Shown here piece after piece: positions 22,331-34,571 of a stretch of 64,000 nucleotides of DNA. This DNA is from Adiantum capillus-veneris. Its lineage: Eukaryota > Streptophyta > Polypodiopsida > Polypodiales > Pteridaceae. The translations under genes were made by a program, and so were the position numbers. Location: NCBI GenBank assembly GCA_014529385.2, contig CM043945.1:152185741-152249740 (forward strand), in the 5' to 3' direction. Within the stretch, counting starts at the first letter, position 1. The number at the start of each line of letters is the position of its first letter. Under the pieces are notes generated by a model. That model made no database searches and was not told the origin of the DNA. It worked only from the letters and a program-made list of their open reading frames with translations.

Positions 22331-22499
22331 TTACTTTCTTTGTGTGGTGTGTTGGTTGTCAAGGCTACTATCATACATTAGGACCTAATCACCATCTTCA
22401 ATAGGCTTTGGTCAAAGCCTATGTCTTTTATCAAACCTATCTTTATTCTAGAGTCTTGCATCCTTCAGTTGAGCTTTTGCAATCTCTACGTCTTCATGT

Positions 22500-23201
22500 C
22501 TTCTTTCCAATTGCCTTGTATGCAATGCAAGTAGGCTTTCTCTGCTTATGCTATCTTTTCAAGGTAACTTATTTCAATTAGGAACAAAATCCTCAATTTT
22601 CATGATTGGCTTCTCACTACACATCAATTAAGTAGGCATGTAACCAGTCATCATTGAGCTATGAGTTGTATGGCCGCCCATAAAGCATATGGTAGAATCT
22701 TGGCCATTTATGCATTTTACCTTTGCATGCCTTAGCCAAAGCTTTAATGATAGGAGAATGTCCTCTTTTACTTTTCCCATTTCTCGCAGGATTATAAGCA
22801 CATGTCAAGGCTATCTTGATACCAATTCTTGTGAAGAACTCCCTTGCTTCATTTGCATGTAACTCATCTCTATCAACAACTATCTTTCCCACACAGCCAT
22901 AGCAGTAAATTACATCCTCAAGAAAAAATTTATAAACAGATTCTGTGGTTTCTGTCCTCAATGCACACCCTTACACTTTATTTGTCAATTCTTCTCGTTC
23001 AAGTACCAAGTATCTCATTTGCAAAAGTCCTAAAAACATTGTGACTAGATCAACAACCCATTTATAGTGCATGGCTAATGGGTACATAGGATGCAATCCA
23101 TCATGATAATGTACATTAGAATACATTTGGCATGTGACACAAGACTTCACAAAATTTGCTACATCCTTATACATGCCTTTCCACCAATATTTTTCTTTCA
23201 C
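22500..23201 (-). pseudogene. pol: Gypsy-type integrase fragment
   Basis: Minus strand: KYWWKGMYKDVANFVKSCVT with CQMYS gives the CxxC end of the HHCC zinc site. The core has KWVVDLVTMFLGL (first Asp), KIVVDRDELHANEAREFF (second Asp region) and AYNPARNGKSKRGHSPIIKA, where the usual catalytic Glu (GxxExxH) is replaced by Lys/Arg. The segment is frameshifted near 22,966. It follows on from the RT/RNase H fragment at higher coordinates. Confidence 0.65.
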
Positions 23202-23440
23202 TTTGGTAAAAATAACCCATACACCTCGATGTCCGGAACATAGGCTTTCATGAATTTCTTTGATGATTTTACACTGAGTAGGCTTCTCACATACTACTCA
23301 AAATGGAGTCCCATCTCTTCTTTTAGGATTTTTCCATAATTAGACATCCCTCAAGTAGTATCCATAGTCCTTCTTTTTTATCCTTTTGAATTTTTCTTTA
23401 GTATAATCAACTTGATTTTGTAAAGTACTAAGATAGCGAC

Positions 23441-24289
23441 CTATAAGAAGCCATTCATCCTCGTAAAACTCCTATGAGAAGGACTCAAGTGAAGATACAA
23501 TGAAAATATTATCACACTTTTCCTGAGAATTTGGGTAGAATTTTGTGCCCACATCTTCTTCCTCATCAATCGTATCATCCGCATCTTCATATCTTGCCCT
23601 TGAAAGCATATTTCCATTGGATTACCTTTTCCTACAATGTGATGCAATTCTATGTTAAAGGACATTATGTAAGAAATCCACCTATGCATAGCAATGTCAG
23701 GAGTAGAACAATTTTCAATCATCCCTAGAAGTGCTAAGCAGTCAATCTCCAAATTTATGTATGCTCCAATCAAGTACTCTTTGTCACACTTTAATGATGT
23801 AATTACTCCCCACAATAACTACCTTTTTACTTGTGAATATTCTCTTTAGCAAGAGCTTAGAATCTTGGACCCAAACCTCACCACATACCTGTGTTTCTCT
23901 TTATCGTCTTGTCCTATTTCCCATCCTATCATTGTTGGACTAGTGTTCACTATCACAATCACGGGTATTCCACACTCATAGTTGACCTTCCTCAAAATTG
24001 GTGAAGATAGTAGTAATTGCTTCAACTTTCTCATAGCTTTTACATGTACATAATTCCATTGAAACCTTTGGTTTCTCCTTAGCAATTGATAAAGAGGATA
24101 TGTGATATGTGCATAATCTGTAATCCATATGAGATAGAAGACACATGCACCTAAAAATCTTCTCACCTCCATGATATTTCCGCATAATTCTTTCATCCTC
24201 TGTATTGCATCCACTTTAGTTGGACAAGGTCGGCTACCATGAGGACTACAAAGATGTCCCACTATAAATATTTCTTCAACCCCAAACAC
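23441..24289 (-). pseudogene. pol: Gypsy-type RT thumb and RNase H fragment
   Basis: Minus strand: VGHLCSPHGSRPCPTKVDAI, MEVRRFLGACVFYLIWITDY, YPLYQLLRRNQRFQWNY, then RNase H IVNTSPTMIGWEIGQ and, in the next frame segment, EYLIGAYINLEIDCLALLGM, MHRWISYIMSFNIELHHIVG. The order RT thumb, RNase H, integrase with decreasing coordinates is the gypsy order on the minus strand. The RNase H Asp (usually VDTS) reads NTS here. Only a remnant. Confidence 0.7.
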
Positions 24290-24950
24290 TAACTTTTACC
24301 CAAATAATGTAAGGTTCACTTCTTCTAACCTTGTTAAAATTATGTCACAATCATTGATGTGGTTTGCCGCATATTTACAACACCCCCTCAAAACTAGAAA
24401 CTCATCTTTTTTGTCTATGTGGAATCCTTTGATTGGCACCTCATCAAGAAAGGGAATTTTAATTTGAGAAGTCACGTAGGAATTTGTTCATACCATTCAT
24501 CATGTTCACAAGAGAGTAGGTTTCTCCCTACAGTAAGGTGCACATCCTTACCAAACCTAAGGGTGTTCTCATGGTAGTCAAGTCCCTTCTTTCCATTGCT
24601 AGTTAGAATTGATCATACTCAAAGTAAAAATCGCCCATAGAATATATTTCCCTTCCTGCAAATGCCTCTGTAAACTCATGTAGAATTGGTCATATACCGA
24701 TATTCCTAAATGTGACTTTATTGATAGGTTGCATTTCTCGAATGAATTGGTCGCCAATTACAAGGCACATGAGGTACAATGAAAATGACCATTGGTTTGA
24801 CTATAGAAGGATCCACACATCCTATCGCATGTGGCTCAGATATAAAATATTTTCCATGCTTGGAGACCATATGTTCAAAGCATTTTCTTTCAACATGTGT
24901 CAAGCAGTCATTGCATCCAACTTCTAACATCTTCAATGAAGTTTTTAGGG
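24290..24950 (-). pseudogene. pol: Gypsy-type RT, N-terminal remnants with internal deletion
   Basis: DPSIVKPMVIFIVPHVPCNW near 24,800 is the pre-RT region, and VPIKGFHIDKKDEFLVLRGC with YAANHINDCDIILTRLEEV (about 24,310-24,440) leads into the thumb at 24,289. The catalytic palm with its YxDD box is missing or unreadable between them, so most of the RT core has been deleted. Stops interrupt every frame. Confidence 0.5.
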
Positions 24951-25560
24951 TGGCATCTTCTACATCAATGTGAAGAAGCTGGGATACCTCTCCTCTAATC
25001 TAAAGAAGCTTCGATGGAGGGAAGAGCTGCAAGCTATCTAGCTTTATTACTTTCTTGGTGCTGTTAGAGATGATTGCATTGTTATCTTTGAAGATGGCAT
25101 TGACATGACCTTAAATGAATGGGTTTTCAATCAAGTGGTAAAGGTGTTCCCTAGCTACATGATCAAACCCATTTTTGTCCCTAACATTTTTCCTCAAAAT
25201 AAGAGTCTTGTATTTTATGAACCCCACAAAAATGTGTATGAGAGCTATTCCTTAAACAAAATAGTGAATTGTAAAAACTTATCCACAAATACCTTTCAAT
25301 TGTACCATTATGTCCCTAGGAATATGACTCTAAAATTCATATAGCTTTTTAGCAAAGCCAACCTTTGTATATATCATGATAGATTAAATATATATTCATC
25401 TAGATTTTTGATGAGATCTCAGCTTTGTACATATCTTGATATAAATAAAGTTAGGGAATCTTGAATTTAGTAAGTCTTGTTGGTTTCAAAAATTTTCCTT
25501 GAGTTGTGAAAGTTTAAAGCACTTGATATTGCGTTAAGTATTAAATCAAACCATCAACAA
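24951..25560. other. No gene seen
   Basis: AT-rich, with a small ORF (25,105-25,344) lacking recognisable motifs. AGATTTTTGATGAGATCTCAGCTTTGTACATATC near 25,400 echoes words at 25,360, a weak local repeat. Confidence 0.3.
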
Positions 25561-25689
25561 GCGTATTATTGCATAGGTACCATAAAATGACTTATACACC
25601 GTACAAGAGAAAACACTTCTCCTAAAACAAGCCTAACCACCCACATTCAAAACAAAGGGAGCCCATATCGAGCGTGATGCTAAAGCCTA

Positions 25690-26300
25690 GATTGGGGCAA
25701 TGGAGGACTATTTTGAAGTTGCAAGGACCCAGCCTGTAAATCAAACTATTCTTGCAATGTTTTGTCTTACTGGTGATGCAAAAATATGGTGGAAACAAGG
25801 ACTTGGGTTTTTCAAGATCTTCCTAGTCTTGGGAAGATATTAAAGAAGCAATTATCGCGCAATATCTTCCATCCGTTCATCGCAATGCCAAAATGATTGA
25901 GTTCTTTGCTCTAAAATATTTATCCTTATCAATTATTACTCCAAATTTGTAACCTACAAAGATATGTCCCAAAAATGTCCATTGAATAGCAGGTAGCTAG
26001 GTTCTGTCAAGGATTGAATCAAACTTTGGATACCCGTCTTGAAGTGATGAGACTCATATCACTCTAGGATGCTCTCTTAAGGGAAACACCTCTGACCAAA
26101 GAAATAGCTAGGAATCAAGGAAGAGGAAACTTTAGAAATCAAAGGGCCAAGCCCAAAAATTGTAGCCCCAGACCTACTATTCAGGCTGATCAACCTCACC
26201 CTACAGTAGCAGCAACTATAGTAACTCAACCACAGCATCCAAATATTTGTTGCGTTGAGTGTAATGATCTAGGTCATTATAGGATGTAGTGTCCTAGAAG
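25690..26300 (+). pseudogene. gag: Gypsy Gag remnant with zinc knuckle
   Basis: AMEDYFEVARTQPVNQTILA then FCLTGDAKIWWKQ (25,698-25,800) is the Gag core of plant gypsy elements. Near 26,251 a CCHC knuckle reads CVECNDLGHYRM, then a TAG and the last Cys. Frameshifts between these parts. Followed by a protease in the same orientation. Confidence 0.6.
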
Positions 26301-26373
26301 AAACATAGCAACAATCACAAATGCCAAACCTATAGCACCAAATGGTAGAGGTCAACCTACATGGCTTGGAGGA

Positions 26374-27043
26374 ATGAATGCAGGAAGAGGTCGTAGAAGA
26401 GGAGGAATGGCTCGAACTCATGTCGTTATTATGGAAGAGCCAATAGTAGGAGACCAAGTTAAAGAGAGAGCAACTCTACATACCACAATTGACAGCCCTA
26501 GTGCTTGCAAGAAATATGCAGTCATTCAAGCACTAGGATCTTGCAAGGTGAAAAAATTGAATTCTCAATTGATTGTGGAAGCACACACTCATTTCTCTCT
26601 CCTAAGTGCATGAGAAAACTAAAACTAGATCAGTTTCTTGCTTAAGGATAATTGTAGAACTAGCAAACGAAAAGGAAGTCCTAACTCAGCATACAACAGG
26701 ACATGTAGAATTTGAACTAGGGGGATACTCTACTTCCACACACTTTTTCACTTTGCCTCTAGGGAATTTTGATGGGATATTAGGGATGGATTGGTTGAAG
26801 CAAAACAGAGCACATACTCACTGTGAAAAAGGGAATTTTACCTTTAGAGACAAACTAGAAAATGAAGTTTTAGTTCAAGAAAAGAATGAGAAACCTAAAG
26901 CTCACTTAGTCAAGGCTAAAAATTTTCTTTTAAGGGATACAAAAGGGTTAGCAGATCTATGTAATCTAACTCAACAAGGTAGAATACACATATTCAAACT
27001 TTCAACCCAATTGGTTGAGAGAGTATTTAGATGTGTTCCCTGA
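26374..27043 (+). pseudogene. pol: Gypsy aspartic protease region
   Basis: GATTGTGGAAGC at 26,571 begins DCGSTHSFLSPKC, the active-site region (DSG usual, DCG here). Then, in another frame, GYSTSTHFFTLPLGNFDGIL with MDWLKQNRAH, the conserved ILGMDWL block (26,606-27,043). A frameshift lies just behind the active site. Confidence 0.6.
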
Positions 27044-27740
27044 GGATCTTACAAGCCTCCCACCACCTAGAGATGTTGATCATGAAATTGAGATTATCCC
27101 TAGTTGTGAACCCATTTTAAAGAGACCGTATAAAGTTTCATTCCCTGAAGCAATCAAACTCAAAGATCAACTTAGGAAACTTATTGAGCAAGGACTTATC
27201 CAACCAAGTACTTCTCCTTGGGGTGCTCCAGCCCTTTTTCCAAATAAGAAGGATGGTTCTTTACGACTTTGCATAGACTGCCACGGACTTAACCAAGTTA
27301 CTATCAAGAACAAGTACCCCATTCCTATGATTGATGAGCTATTGGATAGGCTACACGGGGCTAGGATATTCACAAAGATTGATCTTCACTCTGGATATTA
27401 TCAGATAAGGATCAAAGAATCAGACATTCCAGAGACAACTTTCAATACTAGGTATGAACTTTATGAGTTCACAGTAATGTCTTTTGGTCTTACTAATGCT
27501 CCTGCAATCTTCAATTGACTAATGCAAGGTATTTTCAGACCTTACCTATATGATTTTGTCTTGGTTTTCTTTGATGATATCTTGATCTATTCTAAAGATG
27601 ATGCAAATCATGAAGAGCACGTTTGTAAATATTACAGCTCTTACGTTAGCATCAGCTTTTTGCTAAGAAAAGTAAATGTACCTTTTTCTCAGCTTTATTA
27701 TATCTTCCAAGGGTATCTCAGTCAACCCAAATAAAGTTAA
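27015..27740 (+). pseudogene. pol: Gypsy reverse transcriptase
   Basis: [100 protein letters not shown], and [11 protein letters not shown], then a TGA at 27,516-27,518 (usually Arg, so CGA to TGA), then LVFFDDILIYSKDD with an intact FDD box. The thumb region (27,740-27,870) is frameshifted. The lineage is chromovirus-like by the motifs, but I cannot place it more precisely. Confidence 0.8.
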
Positions 27741-28430
27741 GGACATTGTGGAATGGCCTCAACCTAATTTTGTCAGTGAAATAAGGGGATTTCTTGGGAT
27801 TACATGATGGTACAGGATATTCATCAAGTATTATGCTCTGATTGTAGCACCTTTGACAAAATTATTAAATAAGGGAATGAGGATCGAATGGAGAGTAGAA
27901 CACCAGGTCAATTTTGCAAAGTTAAAAGGTTACCTAGTATGAGGCCCTATTCTTAAGCTTCCCAATTTCAGCAAAGAGTTTGCAGTTATTGAATTAGATG
28001 CTAGCAAACTTGATTAAGGAGGAGTCCTTACTCAAGAAGGTAGGCCTGTAACCTCTAATTATCAAAATCTCAAGGATCATGAGAAGAATTACCCTACCCA
28101 TGGGTTGGAACTCTTAGCAATCATCCATGCATTAAAGTTATGGAGACATTATCTTCTCAGTCATAAATTTGAGTTAGTGAGTGATTATATTTAAGCTTGA
28201 AGTGGATCTTTACACAACCCAATCTTAACATGAGGCAAAGGAGATGGATTGAAATTCTTCAAGAATACGACTTTGACATAAAGTACAGACCTAGGAAAGA
28301 CAATTTAGTCGTAGATGAAATTAGCCACAAAGCTTTCCTTAGTGATATCTCTATATCTAATAATCCTATCTGGGAGATGTATTTGGAGATTTTCAAGGGC
28401 AACAAGTTTCAATTATGCCATTAATTGGAA
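27741..28430 (+). pseudogene. pol: Gypsy RT thumb and RNase H remnant
   Basis: Fragments: KVKDIVEWPQPN, IRGFLGIT (about 27,735-27,800), AVIELDASKLD and GGVLTQEGRPVTSNYQNL (27,985-28,070), NYPTHGLELLAIIHALKLW RHYLLSHKFEL (28,090-28,180), and RRWIEILQEYDFDIKYRPRK DNLVVDEI (28,230-28,320). The catalytic Asp and Glu regions are recognisable. No integrase follows, so the element is cut near 28.43 kb. Confidence 0.65.
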
Positions 28431-29288
28431 AGCTAAGGCTTGGAATGAGTTGTTCACTTCTAACAGCTATTCTAAATTGGACTGTTAGAGTTAGTTAAAT
28501 CAGATTAGGTGAGTAGACTTTAGATAGAGGCTTTAGATATACAATGAGACAATGATTAGATTGGAAATAGAAGCAAGAGACTAATACTAGAATTGGAATG
28601 TATATTTAGATAATGAAAGTATAAACAAGTGGTATCAAGTACAAACATGAGAGTTAAGTAATGCTCAGAGAAAATGCCAAATGAATACAGAAGTAGAACT
28701 AGACTCCATAGTCATAACTACAATAAAAATAGCCTACAAAATAAGTAATGGACCCTATTTATAGAGGTACCAAAATGGGCCTCTGGCTGATTGAGGATTT
28801 TAAAGTTATTGCATATCCTCACATGCTCTAGGGTCTCATGTTTTTCGATTATTTGAAGCCTTCTTCCTTGTGGGATTTAGAATAGACTGAGATGAAGCCT
28901 ACATTGCCATAGGTTGACCCATACGTTCAGCACTAGTACCAGAATTCTCCTTTTGAATAAGCCCAAAAAATAGTTTCTTGCTCTAGTTGCTCCTTACAAT
29001 TAGTCATCATCTCCATTTTGTATGATGCCAAAGCATTCCAAGCATCATACAACATACACCTTACCCTGGTGAATCTGGCTCTAGCCAATTTGTGACAAAG
29101 TGATGTTGTGTGAATCCATTCCTTTGGTAATCATGGATGATTTTCCTTGATCCTGGCTTTGAAGAGTCCCTCAGCCATCTCCTTGAACTATGTCTCTAAT
29201 GCTGCTTTACTTGCCAACTCCTGTTTTTGGGATTTTGAAAGGCTCATAATGATAGTTGAAGGAGCTCATTAGTTAGCTGAATCAGCTG
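28431..29288. other. No gene; possible LTR remains
   Basis: A TGTTAGAGTTAG near 28,483 resembles an LTR start, but no purine tract precedes it. I see no other feature. Confidence 0.25.
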
Positions 29289-30165
29289 TTAGATTTAATC
29301 GTGCCACTATGTTAGCAGCAAGCTAACACGGACACCATTTTTCAGAGTTCTCTTTGTAAAACATTTATTATTTTGACAAATCGGGAATATTGTAACTCCT
29401 ATTTTCTTGGATAAACTCTATAATTAATGATCCGGGGCTACAAGATTCTAGATTGTATCAGCCAGTCATCACCCAACTTTGGTACAACTCCAGATTATTA
29501 GTTTTGACCACCCAAAAATCTTGGCTAAGGTATAAAAGCTAATTTCTGTAAGTTTTTTAAAAGTTTCTGGATAAGAAATACCCAGCGTGAGATAACGGTG
29601 CTCACTTCTCTCCTTCTCGCGCTCTATGCATTGACTTAAGCCATTCATAGTATTTCGTAGCTTTTGACGTCGTCGACCCGCAGCCTAATTTCATCATAAC
29701 TAGGAATTTACACTTTTAAATAAAAAACTAAGCATAGGAGGCGTATTGGGGCATCATTGCTAAGCATTTAAATGCATTCTGGGTCGAAAACAACTAGGTC
29801 AAAAATCCACTACTGTTAATAATCGCGATTTTGGAACTTGATCTAAAGTGGGGTTTGAGACCATAAGCATGTGTGCTTAGGTCTTATAAACTTGTCCTAG
29901 AAGTTTCGTTACGTGTGGATGTCATTTGATACTGTAACGAATGTGATTTGCTTGCCGATGAGCGATTGGCTTTTGGTGATTCCGTCACTTGAGTGTAGCT
30001 TGAGTTATATCCGAGTTGTTACTTATTTTTTGAGAGATTGACAACCTCTTGTAGACTCTATGCACTAGTTGAGTCAGCTTCGTCCCATGGTTTGAAAAAT
30101 TTATCGTGGTTCTCGCTAATACTGCAATAAGATATGATGGTGAGATTAGATATGCGTCCCACATT
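29289..30165 (+). repeat. 5' LTR of the Tat/Athila-like element
   Basis: The right border is set by the PBS: CCCACA ends at 30,165. The proposed left border TGTTAGATTTAATC at 29,289 is unconfirmed because the second LTR is missing. TATAAAAG lies at 29,531-29,538, a good U3 promoter. A half-palindrome TAATAATCGCGATT near 29,817 resembles the palindromes of the leader. Confidence 0.5.
29531..29538 (+). promoter_or_regulatory. TATA box in LTR U3
   Basis: TATAAAAG in the first third of the LTR, consistent with transcription starting near 29,560. Confidence 0.5.
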
Positions 30166-30167
30166 TG

Positions 30168-30188
30168 GCGTGGCTGCCGGGGATCGAA
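30168..30188 (+). promoter_or_regulatory. Primer-binding site, tRNA-Asp type
   Basis: TGGCGTGGCTGCCGGGGAT follows the LTR end after TT. It differs in only a few middle bases from the plant Asp-tRNA complement (TGGCGCCGTTGCCGGGGA) used by Tat/Athila elements. Confidence 0.65.
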
Positions 30189-30699
30189 GAAATCTAAACT
30201 AGAAAAAAACACGAGGGTCTTGTGTAGTTGTCCTTTAACTTCCTTTAGGTTTGCCTAGAGTTCAAAACTCTCTTTTGAAAACCGCATAGCTTAAGATTAT
30301 TGTCTTTTGCTGTGTAGAGGTAGCTTGGAAGTAATCGTACTTGCTAAGTACCTTTAGAATTGTAGGATTGTATATTTAGATTAGGATTTTGAGAATGATT
30401 GGTAGATGAGACAAGTCTTAAAATCAGTGCTCAAAAAAACATAAAAGACAAGAAAACGAGTGTTTGTGGACACTTTCCACAACCCCATTGCATGAGAATC
30501 TAGGAGTAGGGTAAGTAGGATCTGAGGTGGATTTCAAAACATTGCTCTCTCTGAAAGAATCAAGTGTGAGTTGTTATTGGAAGTTGCAGAATTTCTGGTC
30601 TACAGCTAGAAATAGCTTGAAAAGACTCGAATCCACTTAATCCGACTAGAGAGTAAGCCTAAAAGTTGTCTGAACCAGTTGGCGAGCTCAAAGACACTT

Positions 30700-31870
30700 C
30701 GAGGTAAAAAATTTCAAGAGTTGACAAAAACTCAGATTATTTACTTTTTCTTGACGTTTTAGGCCAAATTAAGTTTTGACTTGATTCATAGGCTTAAGAT
30801 AGCTCATATAAAGAGTGTCCTTGAGAAAATTGTAAAAAAGTGCTCATTTCAAGCCTAAAGTTAATGATCGTGATTATTAACTTTCTACTCTAAATTGACT
30901 AAGGTTCATACCATTGACTCATTGCATATGTACAAACAACTTTTGTAAAGGACCAAGAGATTTGGATCACTAAACTGGCAAAACCTGGGTAAAAACTAAA
31001 GTTTGTACTGACTTTTGAATCTTGAGTATAAATTAAGGAAAAATTTATCCAAACTTGTTGAAACTTGATTCATAGGCTTAGATTGATGTGATAAACATGT
31101 GTACTTGCTCAGTTGACCAAAAAATTTGCAAAAAATTGTCAGAAGTAAATAATCGCGATTATTTACATCTACCCTATTTTTCAACTTTTTTGACCAAGTC
31201 TGCATACCACTAGTTTCACCATGTTGTAATAAGCCCACAAACCAAATCTGGTGAAATTTGGATCACTGGATAGAAAATTGTGACTAAAATTGCAAAGTTA
31301 GCCTGCAGACATAGCCTGCGGACAGACAATTGATGACCATTTGACAAAAAATATTCCAAACTTGATGAAACTTGGCTAGTAACCTTAAATAAAGGTGCTT
31401 AATAGATTTGTGTCAAAGTTGGGACAAAAACTTGCAAAAATATAGCTGTAGTAAATACTCGCAATTATTTACATCTACTTCAAAACTTGATGATTTTGCA
31501 AATTTGAGTATACCACAAGGTCAAGCACATCAAGTAGACCTCACAAATCAATTTTGGTAAAATTTGGATCCCAAAAGTGAGACTTAAGCCAGATTCTCGA
31601 AATCAGAGTCTACGGACACCAAACAATTGATAAACTCGATCAGATTTTGTGCAAGCTTGTTGAAACTTGTCCAAAGACTATAACAAGTTGTATACTTGCC
31701 AAACCAATCAAAAAAGTACAAAAAACTGACAAAAGTAAACTGATAAAGCCACATGGCAATTTTGGGTTCAATCGGATCAAAATTGATACATGTACACTTA
31801 GTTTTCAAGTTGCAGATCAAACCTTTGACTTTTTGCTAAAATCGAATTTGAAAGTCAAATTTTGACTCTC
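30700..31870 (+). repeat. Leader array, about four units of 285-305 bp, each with a palindrome
   Basis: GAAACTTG and ACTTGATTCATAGGCTTA mark unit starts near 30,775, 31,061, 31,365 and 31,663. Near-palindromes of 22 bp lie at 30,860-30,881, 31,145-31,166 (perfect: GTAAATAATCG then its complement) and 31,451-31,472; the fourth unit has only GTAAACTGA. No long ORF. Confidence 0.75.
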
Positions 31871-32074
31871 ATAGCTCGATTTGAAGTAATACACAGAGAC
31901 CAATTACGAGAGTAGCAAAAACTCTATTGTATTTATAGAAGAATAGCTAACTTGATCAAGTTTGGATAGGAATCAGGTTGCAGACGAGGAATCAGTGGCT
32001 TGACAGAAAGTTGCAATTGAATCAGGTGAAAATTGATGACAAGTGAGTACTCTATCTAGGGCTCATAAGTTTAT

Positions 32075-33043
32075 ATGAACCTTAGATCTAGTCGTGTACT
32101 AGGAAATCAGGACATACTCGGAGAAACCTCCAGTAGAGTATCTACCAAAGAAAGCGTGAATCAAGGCAATTCCTTGCACACAATTCTTGAAGAAGTCTCA
32201 GACACTTTTTCAGATTCAACATCTGAAATTTCTTCTTACTCGACTCACTCGGAAACCGGAACGACAGTGCGCTATAAGCATATACTATCTTTTTACAAGA
32301 CTAACTGTCATGGAGCCCAGGTTTACTTGGACCCTAACGAGGAGTATGCTATTTGCATTGATGACCATGGTATTGAGTTCGAATAAGAGGTTAGGGAAAA
32401 CAAACAAGGAAAAATCTACATGGATCGAAACGGAACTCAGTATTTACAGGTCGAAAACCCTGACGTGATAGACAAATGGGGATTAGAAGTAAACACCATA
32501 ATCCGAGATATGTCAGCAAGAGAAGGACCACCAACTTTAGAATTTGAGAGATACGATCAAGTAGACTTGAAGCCTTTGAAATGGCTTAGTACGGATAATC
32601 CTCAGATTGGAGTCTATTGTTGGAAAGATAGAAACATAAAAGATCTTCTATGGACTTCTCATGCCAAACCAGGACAAATAACAGCCATGAAGATCATCGA
32701 TATCTTCAAGATCAAAGATAAGGGATTAACAGACCTACCAACCTATTTGTTTAGGTATTGTTATAACAATAGCTTTGTTATGATGACTCCTGAGAAGGTT
32801 GAACAAACCAAATACCAAGAGTATTCCATACGGGATTGGATATTCGGACAGGGACCAGAAACAATTTCAAGAGATGAACACCGTGAGAGATCATCTAAGA
32901 TTAATGTGAAGAAACTAGAAACCACTTCATCACGTAGAAAACCAGGTGACACTAAGGCAAATCCAGGGCTACATGAGTCACTATTTCCAACAGACTGGTT
33001 TGAAGGACTCGGAATAGGACCAACTCCCAGAACCGGGAGTTGA
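32075..33043 (+). pseudogene. N-terminal ORF of the Tat/Athila-like element
   Basis: Starts MNLRSSRVLGNQDILGETSS, with a Ser/Thr-rich acidic stretch to residue 75. After a TAA at 32,384-32,386 the same frame continues with KQGKIYMDRNGTQYLQVENP, VYCWKDRNIKDLLWTSHAKP and RDWIFGQGPETISRDEHR to 33,043. No known domain is recognised; it is the N-terminal part of Gag or a separate leader protein. The Gag core follows, one frame away. Confidence 0.5.
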
Positions 33044-34432
33044 ACCAAACAGACGCGTCAGACCAGCTGATTTTCAGAAACGGGTCAAAAAATACAGTGG
33101 AGGGGATCCATACGACCACTTAGCAAGCTTTAAGCAAGTGCTAAGAGCAGAGCGTATATTCAATTTCCATACTCAATTCGAGGGGTTTGGAATGACATTA
33201 GAAGAAAAATCATTGACATGGTTCCAAAACATTCCACCAAGGTCAATCATGGACTTGGACACATTACCTCAAAGATTGTAGCTGCTTATTCCAAAACGGG
33301 GATAAAAAATAATATGGTAGCTCAAATCTATAGTTTTAAACAGAAACATGGTGAGTTTGTTAGGGATTGTGCAACTCGAATGAAACAATACAATAGCAAA
33401 TTCCCAGAGATGGAGATACCTGCAGAAGAACGACTTGTATCTTTGTTTCTGGAGGGGTTGCTAAACAAAGAACTTCATGTTATACTCTATAGTAAAAAGC
33501 ACACAACCCTAGAAGCATGTGTGTCTGATGCTATTGACTTAGGAGACAATTGCAAGATTTTCAATGAAGAAGATGTCCCTAAGGATAACCAAAGCGATAA
33601 GACAACATCCACTAAACCAACACAAGTGGGAACGGCTGCTGCAGCACCACTCTCAGCCATAGAAGATATGCTAAAAAGGATGAACGACATGATGAACACC
33701 ATGCAAAAAGAACCTATGAGAGGACCAGGACAAGGGATACCTCCACACATACAAAAAATTAGGCCACAAAAATGGTGTGAAATAGAGGGTAAATGGACCA
33801 ACCATGATACCCATGAGTGCTACTTCAGACTAAAGTATGATGGGAATGTTCAGTACGTTCCCATGAGGCCACAAGGACAACCCATATACAGATATCAGCC
33901 TAATATGGCCGAAGCTCAAAGGCCATCAATGGGTATGGAAAGACCTCAACCTTTGTTGGGACAACAACCTCCGTATCCAGGACATAATGTAGTGCCTATA
34001 AAGTACATGCACTCTGAAGGAGTCATAGATGAACAAGCATTAGTGCATGCTACACCCTATGCAGAGCATAGTCCATCTACATTAATGGTAGAAGGAGATT
34101 GGTATAATCTCCATCCACCACCAATGGAAGAAACGGTGACTTATGCTCCACTAGAGCTCGCACCAATGTATTATGTAGCTAATCAAGGTTTCAGACCTCC
34201 CATGGGAAGACCCATGATAAAGCCAAGAACTAGAAACTCTCATAACTGTGGTGTTGATGATTATTGGAACAATAAATGCCCAAATCCTGACAAAAATCTC
34301 AAACCAATTGAAGCCTATTGCATACAATGTTGCAAAAAGGGAGGACACTTTCCGGAAGATTGTCCTAAAAATCCTTTGAACAAGGGTAAAACCGTAGTAA
34401 ACGTAGTCCAAGTGATGCCTAGTAGCTCATAG
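33010..34432 (+). pseudogene. gag: Gypsy Gag core and degenerate zinc knuckle
   Basis: From about 33,018 one frame gives GGDPYDHLASFKQVLRAERI, SLTWFQNIPPRSIMDLDTLP, the usual Gag core. It then returns to the first frame (33,218-34,432): YSFKQKHGEFVRDCATRMKQ, LVSLFLEGLLNKELHVILYS. Two shifts of opposite sign explain this. The C-terminal half is Pro/Gln/Met-rich, and the knuckle CIQCCKKGGHFPEDC has one residue too many between Cys and His. Gag would bind and package the RNA. Confidence 0.65.
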
Positions 34433-34571
34433 AGAGAGTGAACCGATTGTTCCAATCAAGGTAATCACTAGAGCCCAGGCATAGAAAAAGAAACACAACT
34501 CCTCTTGTGACTCAGAAAATACGAAAGTTTCTTCTCAAAGAATCAAAAGGAGCAGAAGCAAAAGATATGAC

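Larger units (their letters stand above)
21740..22500. other. Upstream (leader-like) DNA of copy B; no gene
   Basis: The first 100 bases resemble the sequence upstream of copy A (TCTARCTATCCAAATRACYT, AAAATTGAA). A palindrome lies at 21,894-21,911. A tandem duplication of about 104 bp occupies 22,116-22,330. Confidence 0.55.

Noticed and set aside
30700-31870. CRISPR-like array
   Set aside because: Units are about 300 bp with diverged sequence, and the context is an LTR-element leader in plant DNA.
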